Assembly (NCBI GenBank): GCA_034687125.1
Contig: JAQGBZ010000063.1
Location: forward strand, 175,047-239,046
From: Neelides folsomi
Lineage: Eukaryota; Arthropoda; Collembola; Neelipleona; Neelidae
Direction: 5' to 3'
DNA length: 64,000 nt
Numbering within the stretch: position 1 is the stretch's first letter; the number at the start of each line of letters is the position of its first letter. Below are positions 23,001-35,558 of this stretch, in pieces. A program made the translations under genes and the position numbers. Under the pieces are notes generated by a model. The model searched no databases and was not told the DNA's origin. It saw only the letters and a list, made by a program, of their open reading frames with translations.

Positions 23001-25102
23001 TTAAGCCACTTATAAAAATGACGAAACCTTTATGACATATTTAATACTTGATATTTATTATTATATAAAAATTAAACAATTGCAAGGCTCACATATTGGT
23101 ATACTGGAACTTTTATTTTGTATGAAAACTGAAAATTATTCAATATACTGACTTGTATCGTTATTAAGTTGTCGAACAATGAAGAATCTATTTAGATAAG
23201 TACTCGTAGTGTAAGCAGAATTTACAAAAATGCCTACCTATTATAATAATTTTATTACTAAATACAAGTTTGTAAGTTTTAATGTGAGGACTGACATTGA
23301 ATGGTAAACTCCTCTTTGACACTCGACAGGTCGAACCCGTTTGCATTTTTACATATTATCGCAAACACAAATAATGGATATTAATTTACTTGAGGATTAA
23401 ACTTACTTACGATTAGTGATGTCATTCCTATTTAACCAAAACAAGTATGCAAAATGAAAGTTTAGGTGAGCTTTAGCTTCTTGTGATTAGGAATATCAAT
23501 TATTCATTCGCGAGAATATCTCGTGTTATGTGTAATAGTAATAAAATACTTAAAACAAAAACAACGATTGCATTCATCTCAAAATGATCCTTTGTGTTTG
23601 CTTGACTCAAATGAGTTTATTTGGGAATTTGGGATTAATGTTTATAAAATCCTATTTAATTAATCAGTCGACCATTTAATCCTATTATCAATAAACAGAT
23701 CCTTCATATTTAATAAGAAATCACATTTAGAAGTAACATATTATCATAGAATAGGTATGCAATTTTGTATCGTTATACTTTTATGTATCTTCCAATAATA
23801 TTTACTCTTATTAATGACTTAGAAAGCCTGGGTATAAAAAAACTGATTAATTTGTCACTTTCATATGATACAATGTTTCTAATTATTGTTCTTCTGCATG
23901 GGGAGTTTCTTTCACACTTGAAAGTGGAATTTCCTGGGATTTTCCCCCTTTCGCACTCAATTTGCAAATCTCCAGCTCTCACTCTCTTTTTATCATTCAC
24001 CTCCCCACATTGTTCTTTTCTTTATAATGCTAATTATGGAAATATCTGCCCCCGTTTCACCTTCGAACTTTTTCATACGATTGGGAGATTCCAATAAATT
24101 TAAATATATTAATGGTCTTTTCCCTTCCCTAATAAATAGGAATTACTACATTACATGAAGGAATTTAAATTGATATATCTAACCACTTGTCTGCTAAAGG
24201 TTATTACTGAGGAATTAATATTGTAATTGCATGTGTCTTCCTTATAATCATAGTTATTATAGGTTATTACTGGTTTTTGCAACCATGTGTGTGTATACAT
24301 AGCAAAGATAGGGACATAGTGTGACTGGCGTGGGTTTTCCAAAGGCTATCCAGAAAACTACACAAACAAATACCATTCCTCATTCGCTCATCTTTTCATG
24401 AATCTCATTCCCGATGATGAACAATTGTGACTTTAAAAAATAGAGTGTAATTAAATTATGATAATAGAAAATTAACGAGACGTGATTAAATAATCCAATA
24501 CTTTTTTTCTTATAGGCCAAGCCTCAATTCATCTGGCAGCGATTGGTGGTCATTGTGATGTTATTAGAGCTTTACATTGGCTTGGGGCCGACTTAAATAT
24601 CATGGTAAGTTCAATCCCTCTCTTTATTCTATTCTTCTCTCTAACCTCCCATACACTCTTTTTTTCTCCCTTCCTATTCTCTCTGATGAGATGAGGATCT
24701 TTGGGGAATTCCATCTCCTCAAACTCGTTTCATTTTCCTTATTGTGTTTATGGGAGAGAGACAAGAGAAGAAACTCATATAATATATTCAGTTTCCCAAG
24801 GTCTTCCCTGACTCGTCTTTTAATAAAAATATTCATTTCAGGATGGGAAAAGCGGGCGAACTGCACTTCACTACGCTGTTAAACATGGCCATTTTACCGC
24901 CATTTCTTGTCTCACCATCGACTGCCGAGTTGAGTTGGAACTCTCAACCTATGCGGGATTTACGCCGTACCAACTTGCGGCGGATTCCAAGACCCCTCAA
25001 GTTGCGACCGAACTCGCTCGAATTGGTGCCATCCCCCTTTTACCTCAACCTGAAGAAGACGATGAGATGGATGAGTTCGACTCCGAGCCCGAATTACACT
25101 GA
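20040..25102 (+). CDS. cact: cactus / IkB-family NF-kB inhibitor
   Basis: Coding exons 20040-20778, 24516-24604 and 24842-25102 give 362 aa. The exon carrying the start follows an acceptor at 20031, and an in-frame TGA at 20034 shows ATG 20040 begins the frame; Met8 is an alternative. IkB proteins mask the nuclear-localisation signals of Rel/Dorsal dimers through ankyrin repeats, keeping them in the cytoplasm until signal-induced degradation. Residues 35-40 are DSGFLS, matching the beta-TrCP phosphodegron DSGxxS; a second DSG with a later Ser sits at 76-82. Ankyrin repeats run from about residue 122 to 340, with repeat cores such as GDTQLHIAVIEG, SQTALHLAV, GNTALHLAAESGD, GQASIHLAAIGGH and GRTALHYAVKHGH. 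The C-terminal ~16 residues are very acidic, like the PEST tails of IkB proteins. Intron 1 is 3.7 kb and, like the upstream region, contains kB sites, which suggests autoregulation. Confidence 0.93.
20779..24515 (+). other. large first coding intron of cactus
   Basis: A 3.7-kb phase 1 intron (GTGAGT...TATAG). A less A+T-rich island at about 21800-22400 has long chance frames on both strands but no domain or splice logic. Its main content is a group of NF-kB-type motifs, listed separately. No nested gene is supported. Confidence 0.5.
21951..24712. promoter_or_regulatory. five NF-kB/Dorsal-type sites in the cactus introns
   Basis: Perfect matches to GGGRNWYYCC: GGGATTCCCC at 21951-21960, GGGAATCCCC at 22187-22196, GGGGAATTCC at 22636-22645, GGGATTTTCC at 23936-23945 (all intron 1) and GGGGAATTCC at 24703-24712 (intron 2). 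A near match (GGGATTTCCA) lies near 22785. Confidence 0.45.
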
Positions 25103-25658
25103 CAGCATCACTCACTCACCACTTTGTCCTTTCATTGATTCTGTTATTACACAAATATTTAATATGATACTGAATCGCGTTTTAGGATTACAATACACCC
25201 TCGGTTAACCATCATCAATCACCCACTTTCTCCTGTTTATTATTGTACTATACTCATATATAACATACTTTATATCCAATACAGTGTAAAATATAACATC
25301 TTAAGACTATATTACTTACATGTATAGTTATAGTAGACATTACTTATCTTTCTCGAGTGACTTGTATGTATTTCCAGACGAGGTGTAATGATACTGTTAT
25401 TATTCATCTCTAAGCGCAGGCCTCTTTTCGAGTGAATTGTATATTATATGTTCGTTTTGGCGAATTTAATCAAAGGATCCTGTGGTACTGTACAAAATAC
25501 AATATAAAGGAGAGCAAGTTTGAAAAATTGTTATAACGCATCGTGAATTAATTTTCCGGTATTCAATTTTTAAATCCATGAATGTATTATTGAATGCTTG
25601 TATTTTGAATGCATAGACTATTTGTATAAGAATCCCGAAATGAGAAAAAATAAAGATT

Positions 25659-25664
25659 TTTTAT
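25659..25664 (+). promoter_or_regulatory. polyadenylation signal candidate of cactus
   Basis: AATAAA followed by a T-rich stretch, 557 bases past the stop, implying a 3' UTR of about 0.6 kb. Confidence 0.5.
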
Positions 25665-27863
25665 TGTTATCCGATGTAATTCTTATGATGTTTTTTCATT
25701 TCATTTACCATACATTTATCATTTTTATCCATAATCAAACAGGCCTAGGTATAAATCCAATAAAAAATAATAGATGAGTATGAAATGAAATAATATTATT
25801 CATAACTGTTTTTATGCTTTTTATGAAGGCTTGTGCATCAATCAAATAAATATAATAAAACCTTCGAGCATTTCTGCCACGATGCAAAAAGGTTTTAATT
25901 ATGATTTAGTTTTATTACTAAACTGTTTTTTTACGTGCACATTTTACATGGAGGATGGCATATTAAAGTAATGAGAAGAAATAATCAAATTCAACATTTA
26001 CCTTGTTCGCTTTATTGTCACCATCCAATCATTACTCTTTGCTATAATCTCAAAGGAACTAGAAACTCCACATTTGGAGTTTAATTTCATTATTTTCGTA
26101 ATTTCATTACTTCTGCAACATTCATACGCTCACAAAAGTCTAATATTTGGATGAAAATTCATAGCATGGAACATTTAAAGCCCAAACTTTTAAGTAGGGA
26201 ATGAAGGAAAAACATTTGATGTATTTGACTATATTTAAGTATAAAGAATAAATAAAGTAAATAATCTAATTAATACTCACATATCTATATATAAAATAAC
26301 AATAAGATTATATGTTTAAGCTGAAAATGTTACAAAAAATCATTCTAATACAATTTCACAACTTTAAAAATGGCATTTTCCAAGTTATTATTTAAATGCC
26401 TCTTTATTATTATGCCTTTTCTTAAATTAGAAAAGTTATCAGTAATTTATCATTTTACTCGAAGGAATACAGAGAGGAAATCCTACAATGTTCAATGTAT
26501 ACGACGAAATAACAATCACTGATCACAAATCACGATGAAGACAATCTTGTGTTTTTACGTTTTATTCAAATTAGACTCAGAAAATCTCAAGGTCCTTGAT
26601 TTTGCTGCATAGGGTTTATATTATGTATTTACCTGCTTAATAAGGAAAATGTAACACAGCTTACTAAAAAATAATATAATAAATTGTAGATTGACCATGT
26701 TCGACTCCGCATCATATAAAGATTGTCTTAATTGTCTAATAATTAATTTAACTATATTTACAGAAAAAATTATATATTTTATATAATTTCACATACACAG
26801 TTTGCCAGTATTATAAGCATTTTCTATAATTTTGTGCCTAAATACTCTCTATGTAATATAGCTTTAATACAGATTATCAAACTAGTAAATACTTTATATA
26901 ATAAATTGATATTTCACTTCTAAATTGTGGCACGCTTATATAAAATAAGTTCTATTGACATTTCTAATTTCTAATAAGCAACTTTAATACGTTGTAAATT
27001 CATATTCACAATGCACTCCTCATGCTTTAATTGGCTAAACTCAAAAGCTAGCTATAATTTCATCAATTTCTATAATTAAGTATTTTATTATATGCAGGTA
27101 TATACTTGGGTTTGTATAGATTTGCAATTTTTGTATTTTGTACCTAAGATGGGTGAGGTTGAAAGGTAGGTTTTATGTACTTACAAGGTTTCATTGAGAT
27201 AAATGGAATATTTGAATAAAATGTTTATAAAATTTGAAAAGAATGACATCAACTTTCATAAAAGCCTGTTCGTGCGACACTGTACTTTTGTCTTTAATAA
27301 TTATTGAAGAGGAATTGAGGATGTGACATAAACACGTATACAATTATTTTCTAAAATAGAACTCGCAGAAGGATAGAAGACAAGTCCTATAATTTTATCT
27401 GGAAAATGCGAATAACAAATAATCTATAATACTAATTGTCTTTACAATTAGTAATATGAAGACAATTTCTTAAAGGGAGGTTTGCTTTTCCATAATATTT
27501 TTTATAACCGACTAGGGCCATCTTTAATAATGTAATACATTCAAGGTTTTTTGTATTAGACCTTATAATATTTTTCCTATTAAATAAAAATTAAGCAAGA
27601 AAATTCATCACCACAGTTTACATCGCACAGGAATAAATTCACAGATTCGTATTCAAGCACAGTTGGAAATTTCCCCATTCAAGCTTCATTTAGTTGGAAT
27701 TGTAAGGAAAATTAAGTATGAGCTATTATTCTTTCGTCTCTGTTTCACGTATTGTGAATACATGTTTTAATGGCTAGTAGAATAACGATGCATTTGGAAT
27801 ATTGGATACATAAAATGTAATGAACATGACTGACTGATGAGAGAATATATGTATGTAGGTCGA
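25665..27863. other. intergenic between convergent cactus and PLC genes
   Basis: About 2.2 kb of A+T-rich sequence with frequent stops in all frames. I see no gene, RNA gene or repeat array in it. Confidence 0.5.
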
Positions 27864-27869
27864 TTTATT
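27864..27869 (-). promoter_or_regulatory. polyadenylation signal of the PLC gene
   Basis: AATAAA on the minus strand (TTTATT on plus), 21 bases beyond the PLC stop codon, implying a very short 3' UTR. Confidence 0.5.
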
Positions 27870-27890
27870 GCTTGGTAGGCCGAAGCTCGT

Positions 27891-30800
27891 CTACGTATTA
27901 GTGGAATGAGGGTCGTTTTGGGAATGTTTCAGCTCCACTTCTAGATTCTGCTGACGGTCCGTATACTCTTTCTCGATCAGCTTCATCCCCTGAGAGATAA
28001 AAGTGAGATTAGGCTTACATACTAGGATGAGTCTTTTTAAAATTGAGTCCTAAATGGAGTTAAATAGCTTACGGATTTCTTCCATTCGTCGAGCTCATCA
28101 AAAACCTCTTTGTGCTCTTTTTCCATTTTGAGTCGGAACTGGTCGTAGAGATCTTTCTTCTGCTTCCGATCCTGAACTCCTCTTTCCACCAGCTTCGCGT
28201 CCAACTCCCGCTTCATACGATCCAACTCGTTCCGATCCTTCGTCACCTTCAACTTTCGGAATTCGTCTTTGCGGGAGTTGCGAATCTGTTTCATCAGCTC
28301 CGCATTGTCTTTTTCTTCAAGCGACTTTAGCACTTTCGTCTGGTTACTTTGAGCTGTCTTGATTGTCTTCTCCAGCAATAAAGATAACTAAGGATTATTA
28401 AAAACATAATTAAACTTCATTATTTTAATAATGGCTATTTGGCATTAAAAATGGAAATCGTTAATTTAATTAAAGAGTTAATGGAGCATTAAATGAGATA
28501 TTAAGAATACAAAGGCGGCTGACCTCTTCATGCCCTTTTTCAGAGGTGTCTTTCTCAATGATGATTTGATCGTGAATCAGACTTTGGCTCAAAGGAACAT
28601 CTTTCTTTTTGAACAACGCGACTTCACTATATGAAAAGAATCAATAAAAGGATATTATTATACTCGTTCATATTTTATCATGTAGGACAATCTTAATTCA
28701 CTTACAGGTTTTTTTGGGACAGTTTTTTGACTAGCTTCTGATGACTTTTTTTCGGCCCCTTTGAATTCCGATCCTTTTCATGCTTTTTCCGCAAGGCCTC
28801 CAGCTTCTTGTCTATCTCGCTACGCTTCTCTTTCACAGCTTTGCACTCAAGGAACTTTTCCAGTTTTTCAGTCGTCAGGACCGCGGCTGCCGCTAAGAGG
28901 TAATTCGATCCCGTGGTCGTCAAATCTGCCCCAATGCTTGTAGTGGGCATGATCGGATTCTTCGGCTTAGCTCCAGGCTCTTCGGCCAACTCGGGTTTGA
29001 CGCCAGCAGCCCCAGGGAAAATGCCGGGGGCAGGCGGGAGGCTCACCATGAGAGGATTTGAGTCTCCGATTTTCTTCACTCGGACTGACGGCTTGGAAGT
29101 CAAGGGAGGATGTGGGAATGGTGAATTTACTATTGGCTCACTATCATCATTCGTGCTCGAGTCCTCTGCAATGTCATCTTGAAGGACGCTGAGTTGCTTT
29201 GACCGTTTCTCCAACTCGCTCTGATACTTGATCGGATTGGCGAGAGCCTCGGCAAAGTCAGAGAACCCTTGAGGCACGAAGTCGCTGACACGAATGTTGA
29301 GGAACAGCGTGGGCGCATTGACGGGTTGACCTGCTTCGTTCCGTAGTATAACATGCCTATAGCCGGCCCCGAGACCCACCACTGGAAGAACACGATGGCC
29401 GAGCATTTTACCCGACTCTTCATAGGCCGCTATTCGGACGCACGCGAGGTCCGGGAGTACGACTTTCTTGAATACAAAAGGCTCCTCATCGTACAAAGGG
29501 TTGATTCCATTCGCAGGAATCATTTTCGTTTTGAACCGTTTCCTCACGGTGTCGGTCGGGAGTCCGTACATCTCAACTTCCACATAAGTGCCCACTCTCT
29601 TTTCTGTCAGAAACTGTCCTGAGATCACCTATGGACAGCCCAAAACTCTTTTAGTAAAAATTTTACCAATAAAGGAATATTGAACCATAAAGCCTCGCAA
29701 ATTGAATGTTCGGGCTAACAATAAGTAGGTATAAGTATAGGTGGTGAAAAATAGTTTGCATGAGTTCGAACCTGTATGCTGACATGGCCAGCTATAATAC
29801 CGTCAACGGTCGACTCAGCAAACGGATCGAATTTCCGATCTTTCCGGCGCATAAACTCCGGTTTCAGTAAATAACCGCACCGCTTATTCAATTCAAATAT
29901 TCCTAAGTTGAGCTGCATAGCCAGATCTGAAAATTGTAACTTTCATTTAATCACTTTCCTCACAGACTGGTTTAAAGAAGATAAAAGTAAACAAGAAAGC
30001 AATATAAAAAACGGACCCATCGTCTGGAAATTGAGCGCTACCAGTTGACACCCTGCGTTCCAAAATAGCTGCGGCATAAAGTTCGCAGAGTCGACACGCG
30101 TCCCACGGGGATAGACTCGAGAAAGCTGATGCTTGTTGTAATTAACAAAGTCGATTGGCTGCTCTTTTAGAAGCGTCATTGCCTGCTTTTCGTCAAAAGA
30201 CGACATTTCGTACGATTTGTTTCGATTCCGAGAAGTTTCGAAAGAGTAGAAGTGAACAGGTTGAACATAATTGACAAGAGCAGATATTTCGGCTCCGGCT
30301 TCCGATTCCTTCCCAGCAGTGCCCTTGTCACTTTGAATTGACTTATCAACCCCTTCTTCCGCTTTTAACCGATTCAAAGAGTCGTCCGGCTCTGTGCTAT
30401 CCTCTTCTTCATCCGAGCTTATTGAGCTCTCTTCATCTTAAGCCAAACGTTAATTTAATGATGAAATAACCAATTGGGGTCAGAATGCTTTAAGCCTTAT
30501 ATTGGTATTACAGGTAGCTAATTCTTACCTGTAGGGATGTACTTAATATCCCATGGGTAGTTAATTTAAACGGAGGAAATTTAATTACCATTTGCAGGAT
30601 CTTCATTATCAACACTCTCTTTGGAGTCATCTTTGGTGAGCGGCGGGGGAGATTCGCCATTCTCGGGAACTTTGCTTGATTTTTTCTGGGGTTTTTGCTT
30701 ATGATGATGATGATGTTTCTTTTTGTTCTTGATGATGATCCTTCGTTTGAGAAAGGAAGGTGGGGGAAGGGGAATGCCAGGTTCAAGCTATAGACCAAAA

Positions 30801-33800
30801 CCTCTCATTAACTCCACTTACTTTTATCGTGTTAGACCATTATAAAAGATTTATTGTGATTACAAGGTGAGACTCAAGTGGAACTTCGAGCAACATGGGT
30901 CCGAAGAACTCTCGGCAATACTGTGCTATTTTTGCTTGTTGCTTCTGATTGCAGTGATTCTCGAAGGAAAGGATGACGGGATAATCTGATGTCTTAAAAG
31001 CACTCTCGGCAATTGCTTCAATCACATCCTACAAACGCAAATTATATTTTTAAATTCACTTTCGATCGTCGTTCAATAAAAGGAACTTTAAGAGGAAGCT
31101 CATCTGCAATGATGAATTTATCATTATTAATATTTATAAAGGGAGAAATTCCTTTTGGAGGTTCAATAAGGAAAAAGTCGATTCCTCAGTTGGTTTAAAT
31201 TTACTATATTACTTAAGCTCGGGCCCAGGTTTGAGAAAATGCTTTTTCAACACCATAAATTTAGATTTGTCAAAGGAATATCGATCAGATCCAGAGAATG
31301 GGTTAAAACAGAATCTTTCACAAGATCTTTGCCTCGATAGGAACCTTGTAAAATATGGCTTTCAAGCACGAAGACTTTGATAAGGAGTTAATAGGAGGCA
31401 GGAAGTTAAGTCTCCATGCGATTAATAAACCCCGGGTACTTCCATTCTTCTCCGAATAAAAGTGGTCAGACGAGGGAGGGAAAGGAGCGACGTTAAAAGG
31501 GCAATATTCGGCGACACGGGAGGACATTTTACGAAACCATCACCTAAAATGGCCATAAAGTAAATCTTGCCCCGAATGAGTTCCCTCATTCGCATTCATG
31601 GGCCGAGTGGGGGTTTGGGAAGGATGTGGGAATTGATGATCTCCGCCGTTCCCTCATAACGTCCCGATATATTATTATTTTAATCACGTGATTGAGACCT
31701 TGGCTGGGATGTCGGGGACGAGAGTGTAGCCGTGTACAATGACAGGTTCCTCGCTCCGTCCGCTCCCGTTCCAAAAATCCAGCTCCACGCATCGGCACCC
31801 GGAGAGCAAGCATTGTCGATAGATTTCCACTGAGCTCTTCCCCGTAAGCTGATGGCCTGCAAATGAGCAAATCGATGTGAAAAGTGACCGGGGATGAAAG
31901 GACCTTCGTACAACTAACCAGTCAGGTAAGTGTTGTGAGAGGAATTAATGAAGTAATGATTGAGTGGATGATCCATATCGTCGGAAAGATCGAACTTCTC
32001 CATCGACACGATGGCTCCCTCGTCTGAAAGTATGTACCGGAGGAACCCATCGAGAGACAGGAGACCCCGCTGAGCGTTGTATTGATTCGGCTCGTACATT
32101 TCAATCAGCTCCGTAGCCCGGTCTGGAGTTGTGTACGGGTAAAGGATCTCGTTCAAGCGCGGGTCTCTTTGCTCCTTATTGATGAAATCCATGAATTGCT
32201 CTGCCGTCATCATTTTCTTCTTATTGTAGCCATTGAAATCGTCAAAGACCCTTTCGATATCCAGTCGGTTCGTCAAGTTCTTGTAAAAGGTGAAGAACTC
32301 TTCGAATCCGAACTTGCTTGGATTAATTGTATCGTTCTACGAATGAAAAGAATGTGATGAGTGCTTGTAAATATTTATCCTCTCTTTCTTCAAGTCTTTG
32401 TATTCCTTGGGACTAAAAAATATTTCGATCCTAAAAGTTTCTCTTTTCGAGATCTCATTTACTTTCATTCACAACATGAGCCCTGGGTATCGTTCTTCTC
32501 TGAGGCTCTAACTCAATTAGAGATCTAAATGCCTCATCTCAGCCTTTGCCCTCCACTCCTTCTCTGCGGAGCTATAAACTCTAATTTTCTCGACTTCTCA
32601 CGAAAAAAAATAAAGAAGGAATGTGGAAAGGGAGAAAAAACTGGAAAGTCAGAGGATCGCATCGCAAAAAGAAATATGATCAGAAGCTTTGAAAATAATG
32701 AGGGAAGATTCCGAGTCGGCAAATAGAAACAAACGCCTTAGATTTGTCACTTCTGCCACTTATGTCTGTGTTCCATTGGAGTTGAGAAAAATTGGAGTTG
32801 AAATTCACATGAGGGAACCTCCGATTCCCCGTTCCATTTGACTAGACATGAGAGAAAAATCGCAATGGCGGAGGCAGGCGGAGATTCGACTCGCGGACCA
32901 GAAATTATTTTATATTATCTCCATCCATCATGAATCATGAGTGATGCATAAGCTGAATTATTAAATAGCAACTTTTTGATTAAACTTAATCCTCCCATAA
33001 CCCCTCCTAGCTAGCAATAAATGGATCGTAAAAAAGGACCTTGGGGAAACTAACTAATAATATTAATAAAATACAAGTTTACATCCCGGCGCACATATGA
33101 AATGGTCAATAAAAAGAAGACCAATCTCTGGCACCTTTCCAGAAGGAAGACCAGCAGCGTCCAGCGCCTTCTCCACCCTTTTCCGATCCTCCTTGTCCTT
33201 GGCGAAGGTTTTAAGGATGTCCTTGACGTTCACCTGGCCCGAGCGATCAGCGAGCAGCGTCAATCTCGTATGGGTCTTGATGAGGAAAGCCATTATAGAG
33301 CTATTGATTTGCAACAGGTTGGTCGCAATGGCAATCAGCTCCTCAGCCCACATCTGTGTCATCACAAAATGAATGTAAAGGTGAGGAGATGGTAATTGAT
33401 TGATGAGCTCGGTTTCCCAGGCTCGGAAATGATAAGGATGGGGTGTGGACGGGGACCCGCAATTTCTCTTACTTTGGCTGTCTCCTTCTTGGCGCAGCAG
33501 AAATTGATGTAAGTGATATTAACGAAGTCGGTGCCGTGGACGACGGTGAGGGTTTTCTCTTCTAGGGTGTCTTGAGAGCCGAGAGTCACAATTTGTCGGA
33601 GCTTCGGGTCTTTTGGAATGCGGGCTCCTTTGCCGTTCCGGGTGTCCCTGACCACGGCGATGTCGAGGGTCTCAACCTCCTATAAATAGGGGCAAGAGTC
33701 AGGAACAAGTCTTTGATCAATGGGACAAGGGAGGGAGTGTTGTGGCAGCCGAATCCCGCGGGTAGCCTCATTTGAATTCATTAAAAAGGATTAAAAGGAA

Positions 33801-35558
33801 TTCGCGGCCCCCTTCCTTCCCCTCATTAACCAGAGGAGGGCTAATGAAGGAAAGTGGAAAGAGATGAAAGGAAGAGAAATTAGCTCACATTGTTCTGGTT
33901 CGTCCAATAGAGGAAGTGGCCATGAGGGTCAACTCTCACCGTTACCGGATTCCCAGTCCCAGAGTCCTGGAAAACAATGAACATTTAAAAGAAAGACCAT
34001 TAGTCAAATTGAATATGTTTCAAAAGTGGGGAAACTTAACTACTCATTCACTAATTTGAAAGGAAGGGAAAGAATGTTTTTTCAGGTTTTTGACATGAAG
34101 TTCAAGCTTAAATGACAGTGTTTATTTAACCTTCTTCTTTCCTCCCCACACTCTTTCACTCATTTCTCCAATTACTCAGACCGGTCCTCGTGAAAGTTAA
34201 AGAAAACACAAAAGGAGACCCGCTCTGAGAAAACCCTTGTTTGAGTTTCCAAATTAGGGGAGGAAGTGAAGAAAATGATAACTCTGAGAGACCGAGGTGG
34301 AAAAAGGGGAAAACTTTCTCGGGTTTCACTTCAAGAAATAACTTTCTCGGAGTGGAATCTTCTAGCAGATACAAATTGTGTATTGTGAGACCCAAAGTGT
34401 GTTTATGCACGTTCGTCCTCGTCTTCAAAAGTCTCATCATTTTTAAACTTTTATTATCTTAATATTAGGGTTCGTTCCGTTTTGAGGAATTGTCGGAGCT
34501 AATGAGAGCAAATAAGAAGATAATGAAGTAAAAATGTTTTCACGGCGGTCCTCATACTAAAATTCTTCTTTTGAAGAGTTTAAATAAGTGGGTTGAATTT
34601 TCCTCATCTCCGTTCATCTACGATCCCAATTTCCTCTCTCTCTCTCTTTATTCCTTGGAAATTGAATCGGTTCACTTTACCTCGCCTCCCTCACAGATCT
34701 CAATTTGGATGGTTCCTGGGCCAAATGGCCGCATTTCACCGTAAGAGACATCATCAAGGATTCCTCTTCCTTCACTTCCACCAGACACGCTTCGCCGTCC
34801 GACTCGCTTAACTCAAATGGGAATTCGCAAGAGAGAGTTAACTTTGTTAAATGGGATTTGAGGAGAAAAAGTACAATTCCTATAAATAGGCGAGATCAAC
34901 CTGGCTCATGAATTGATAATAAAAAGCAACATGTTGGTTAGTTAGCCTAGCAGATTTCTACCCGGAATTTGAGAAGAAGGAGATCATAGATTATTTAAAA
35001 CGCACTCAGCGGTCCGCCTAGGAGAATTCCTCACAGGCGGAGGCTTTTTAACGACATGCTAAGGCCTCGTAAGTATTATGTATTTGTATATTTATTTTCC
35101 TTGCTCCGCCGTGTGGGCCGCTCATTCATCATTTGCATTCTCAATTACTCTCGATTAGCTTTGACAATGAGGCCCATAAAATCCCCCTCTGGGATCTGTG
35201 GCAGGGCGGGACCAACACACCTGGAGAAGAGGTCATAAAATAATGAATCGTCGCATCCATTCTTTACCCCCTCAACTTTACGGTTCTCTAATGGAGACGG
35301 TCGGCCAAATAGATTATGCAAATTGGGCGAGATTAGATAGGAAAACTGGTGTCTCATCCTCGATCAGCTTATTTGTAATAGGAGTAATAATAGCCTTATC
35401 AAACTGGCCGGGGTGAGGTTTCCAATTGGAAATACAATTAAACAATTAATGAATTTTACCTCTTCCCATTTCACGAACTTTTCCCCATCGATCATGTACT
35501 TCGGGACGGAGACTCCCTTGAGCTGGACCCGCCAAACTCCGGGTTTCGCCCCCGCCAT
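27891..35558 (-). CDS. Plc21C: phospholipase C beta (Plc21C/PLCB1-like)
   Basis: Fourteen coding exons in transcript order: 35460-35558, 33889-33966, 33473-33679, 33135-33353, 31919-32336, 31699-31856, 30864-31028, 30589-30787, 30017-30436, 29772-29926, 28706-29628, 28524-28626, 28073-28387, 27891-27989. They make one 1185-aa frame, normal length for the family. The enzyme hydrolyses PIP2 to IP3 and diacylglycerol at the plasma membrane under Gq. Order: PH domain (~1-140), EF-hands (~150-310), X domain (~320-450), His/Lys-rich linker (~460-540), Y domain (~545-660), C2 (~700-830), C-terminal coiled coil for Gq (~960-1160). Catalytic residues are kept: H335 and N336 (SSHNTYLTG), E365 and D367 (VELDFW), H382 (VIVHG), E416 (LSFENH). 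The start MAGAKPGVW and an N-terminus resembling PLCB1 favour Plc21C over norpA/PLCB4. ATG 35558 is chosen because it opens this conserved N-terminus. One donor is GTCCGT (30016) and one is GTCTCA (31698); both are needed for frame. Confidence 0.93.
30701..30715 (-). repeat. CAT repeat coding for a His run in the PLC X-Y linker
   Basis: Five CAT codons (plus-strand ATG repeats) encode HHHHH inside the unstructured linker between the X and Y halves of the catalytic barrel. Likely length-variable and neutral. Confidence 0.8.
31029..31698 (-). other. PLC intron inside the X domain
   Basis: A 670-bp intron. Open frames in it (such as 31318-31527) show no PLC similarity; no alternative exon is recognisable. 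Confidence 0.6.
32337..33134 (-). other. PLC intron in the EF-hand region
   Basis: A 798-bp phase 0 intron separating the first EF-hand exon from the EF/X exon. No alternative exon was recognised. Confidence 0.6.
33967..35459 (-). other. first coding intron of the PLC gene
   Basis: A 1.5-kb phase 0 intron after the 33-codon first exon. It has purine- and pyrimidine-rich patches and chance frames on both strands but nothing that extends the PLC frame. Confidence 0.6.

Noticed and set aside
23318-23345. tRNA-like T-loop (GGTCGAACCC)
   Set aside because: No matching acceptor or anticodon stems around it, and the loop lacks the usual GGTTCGA.
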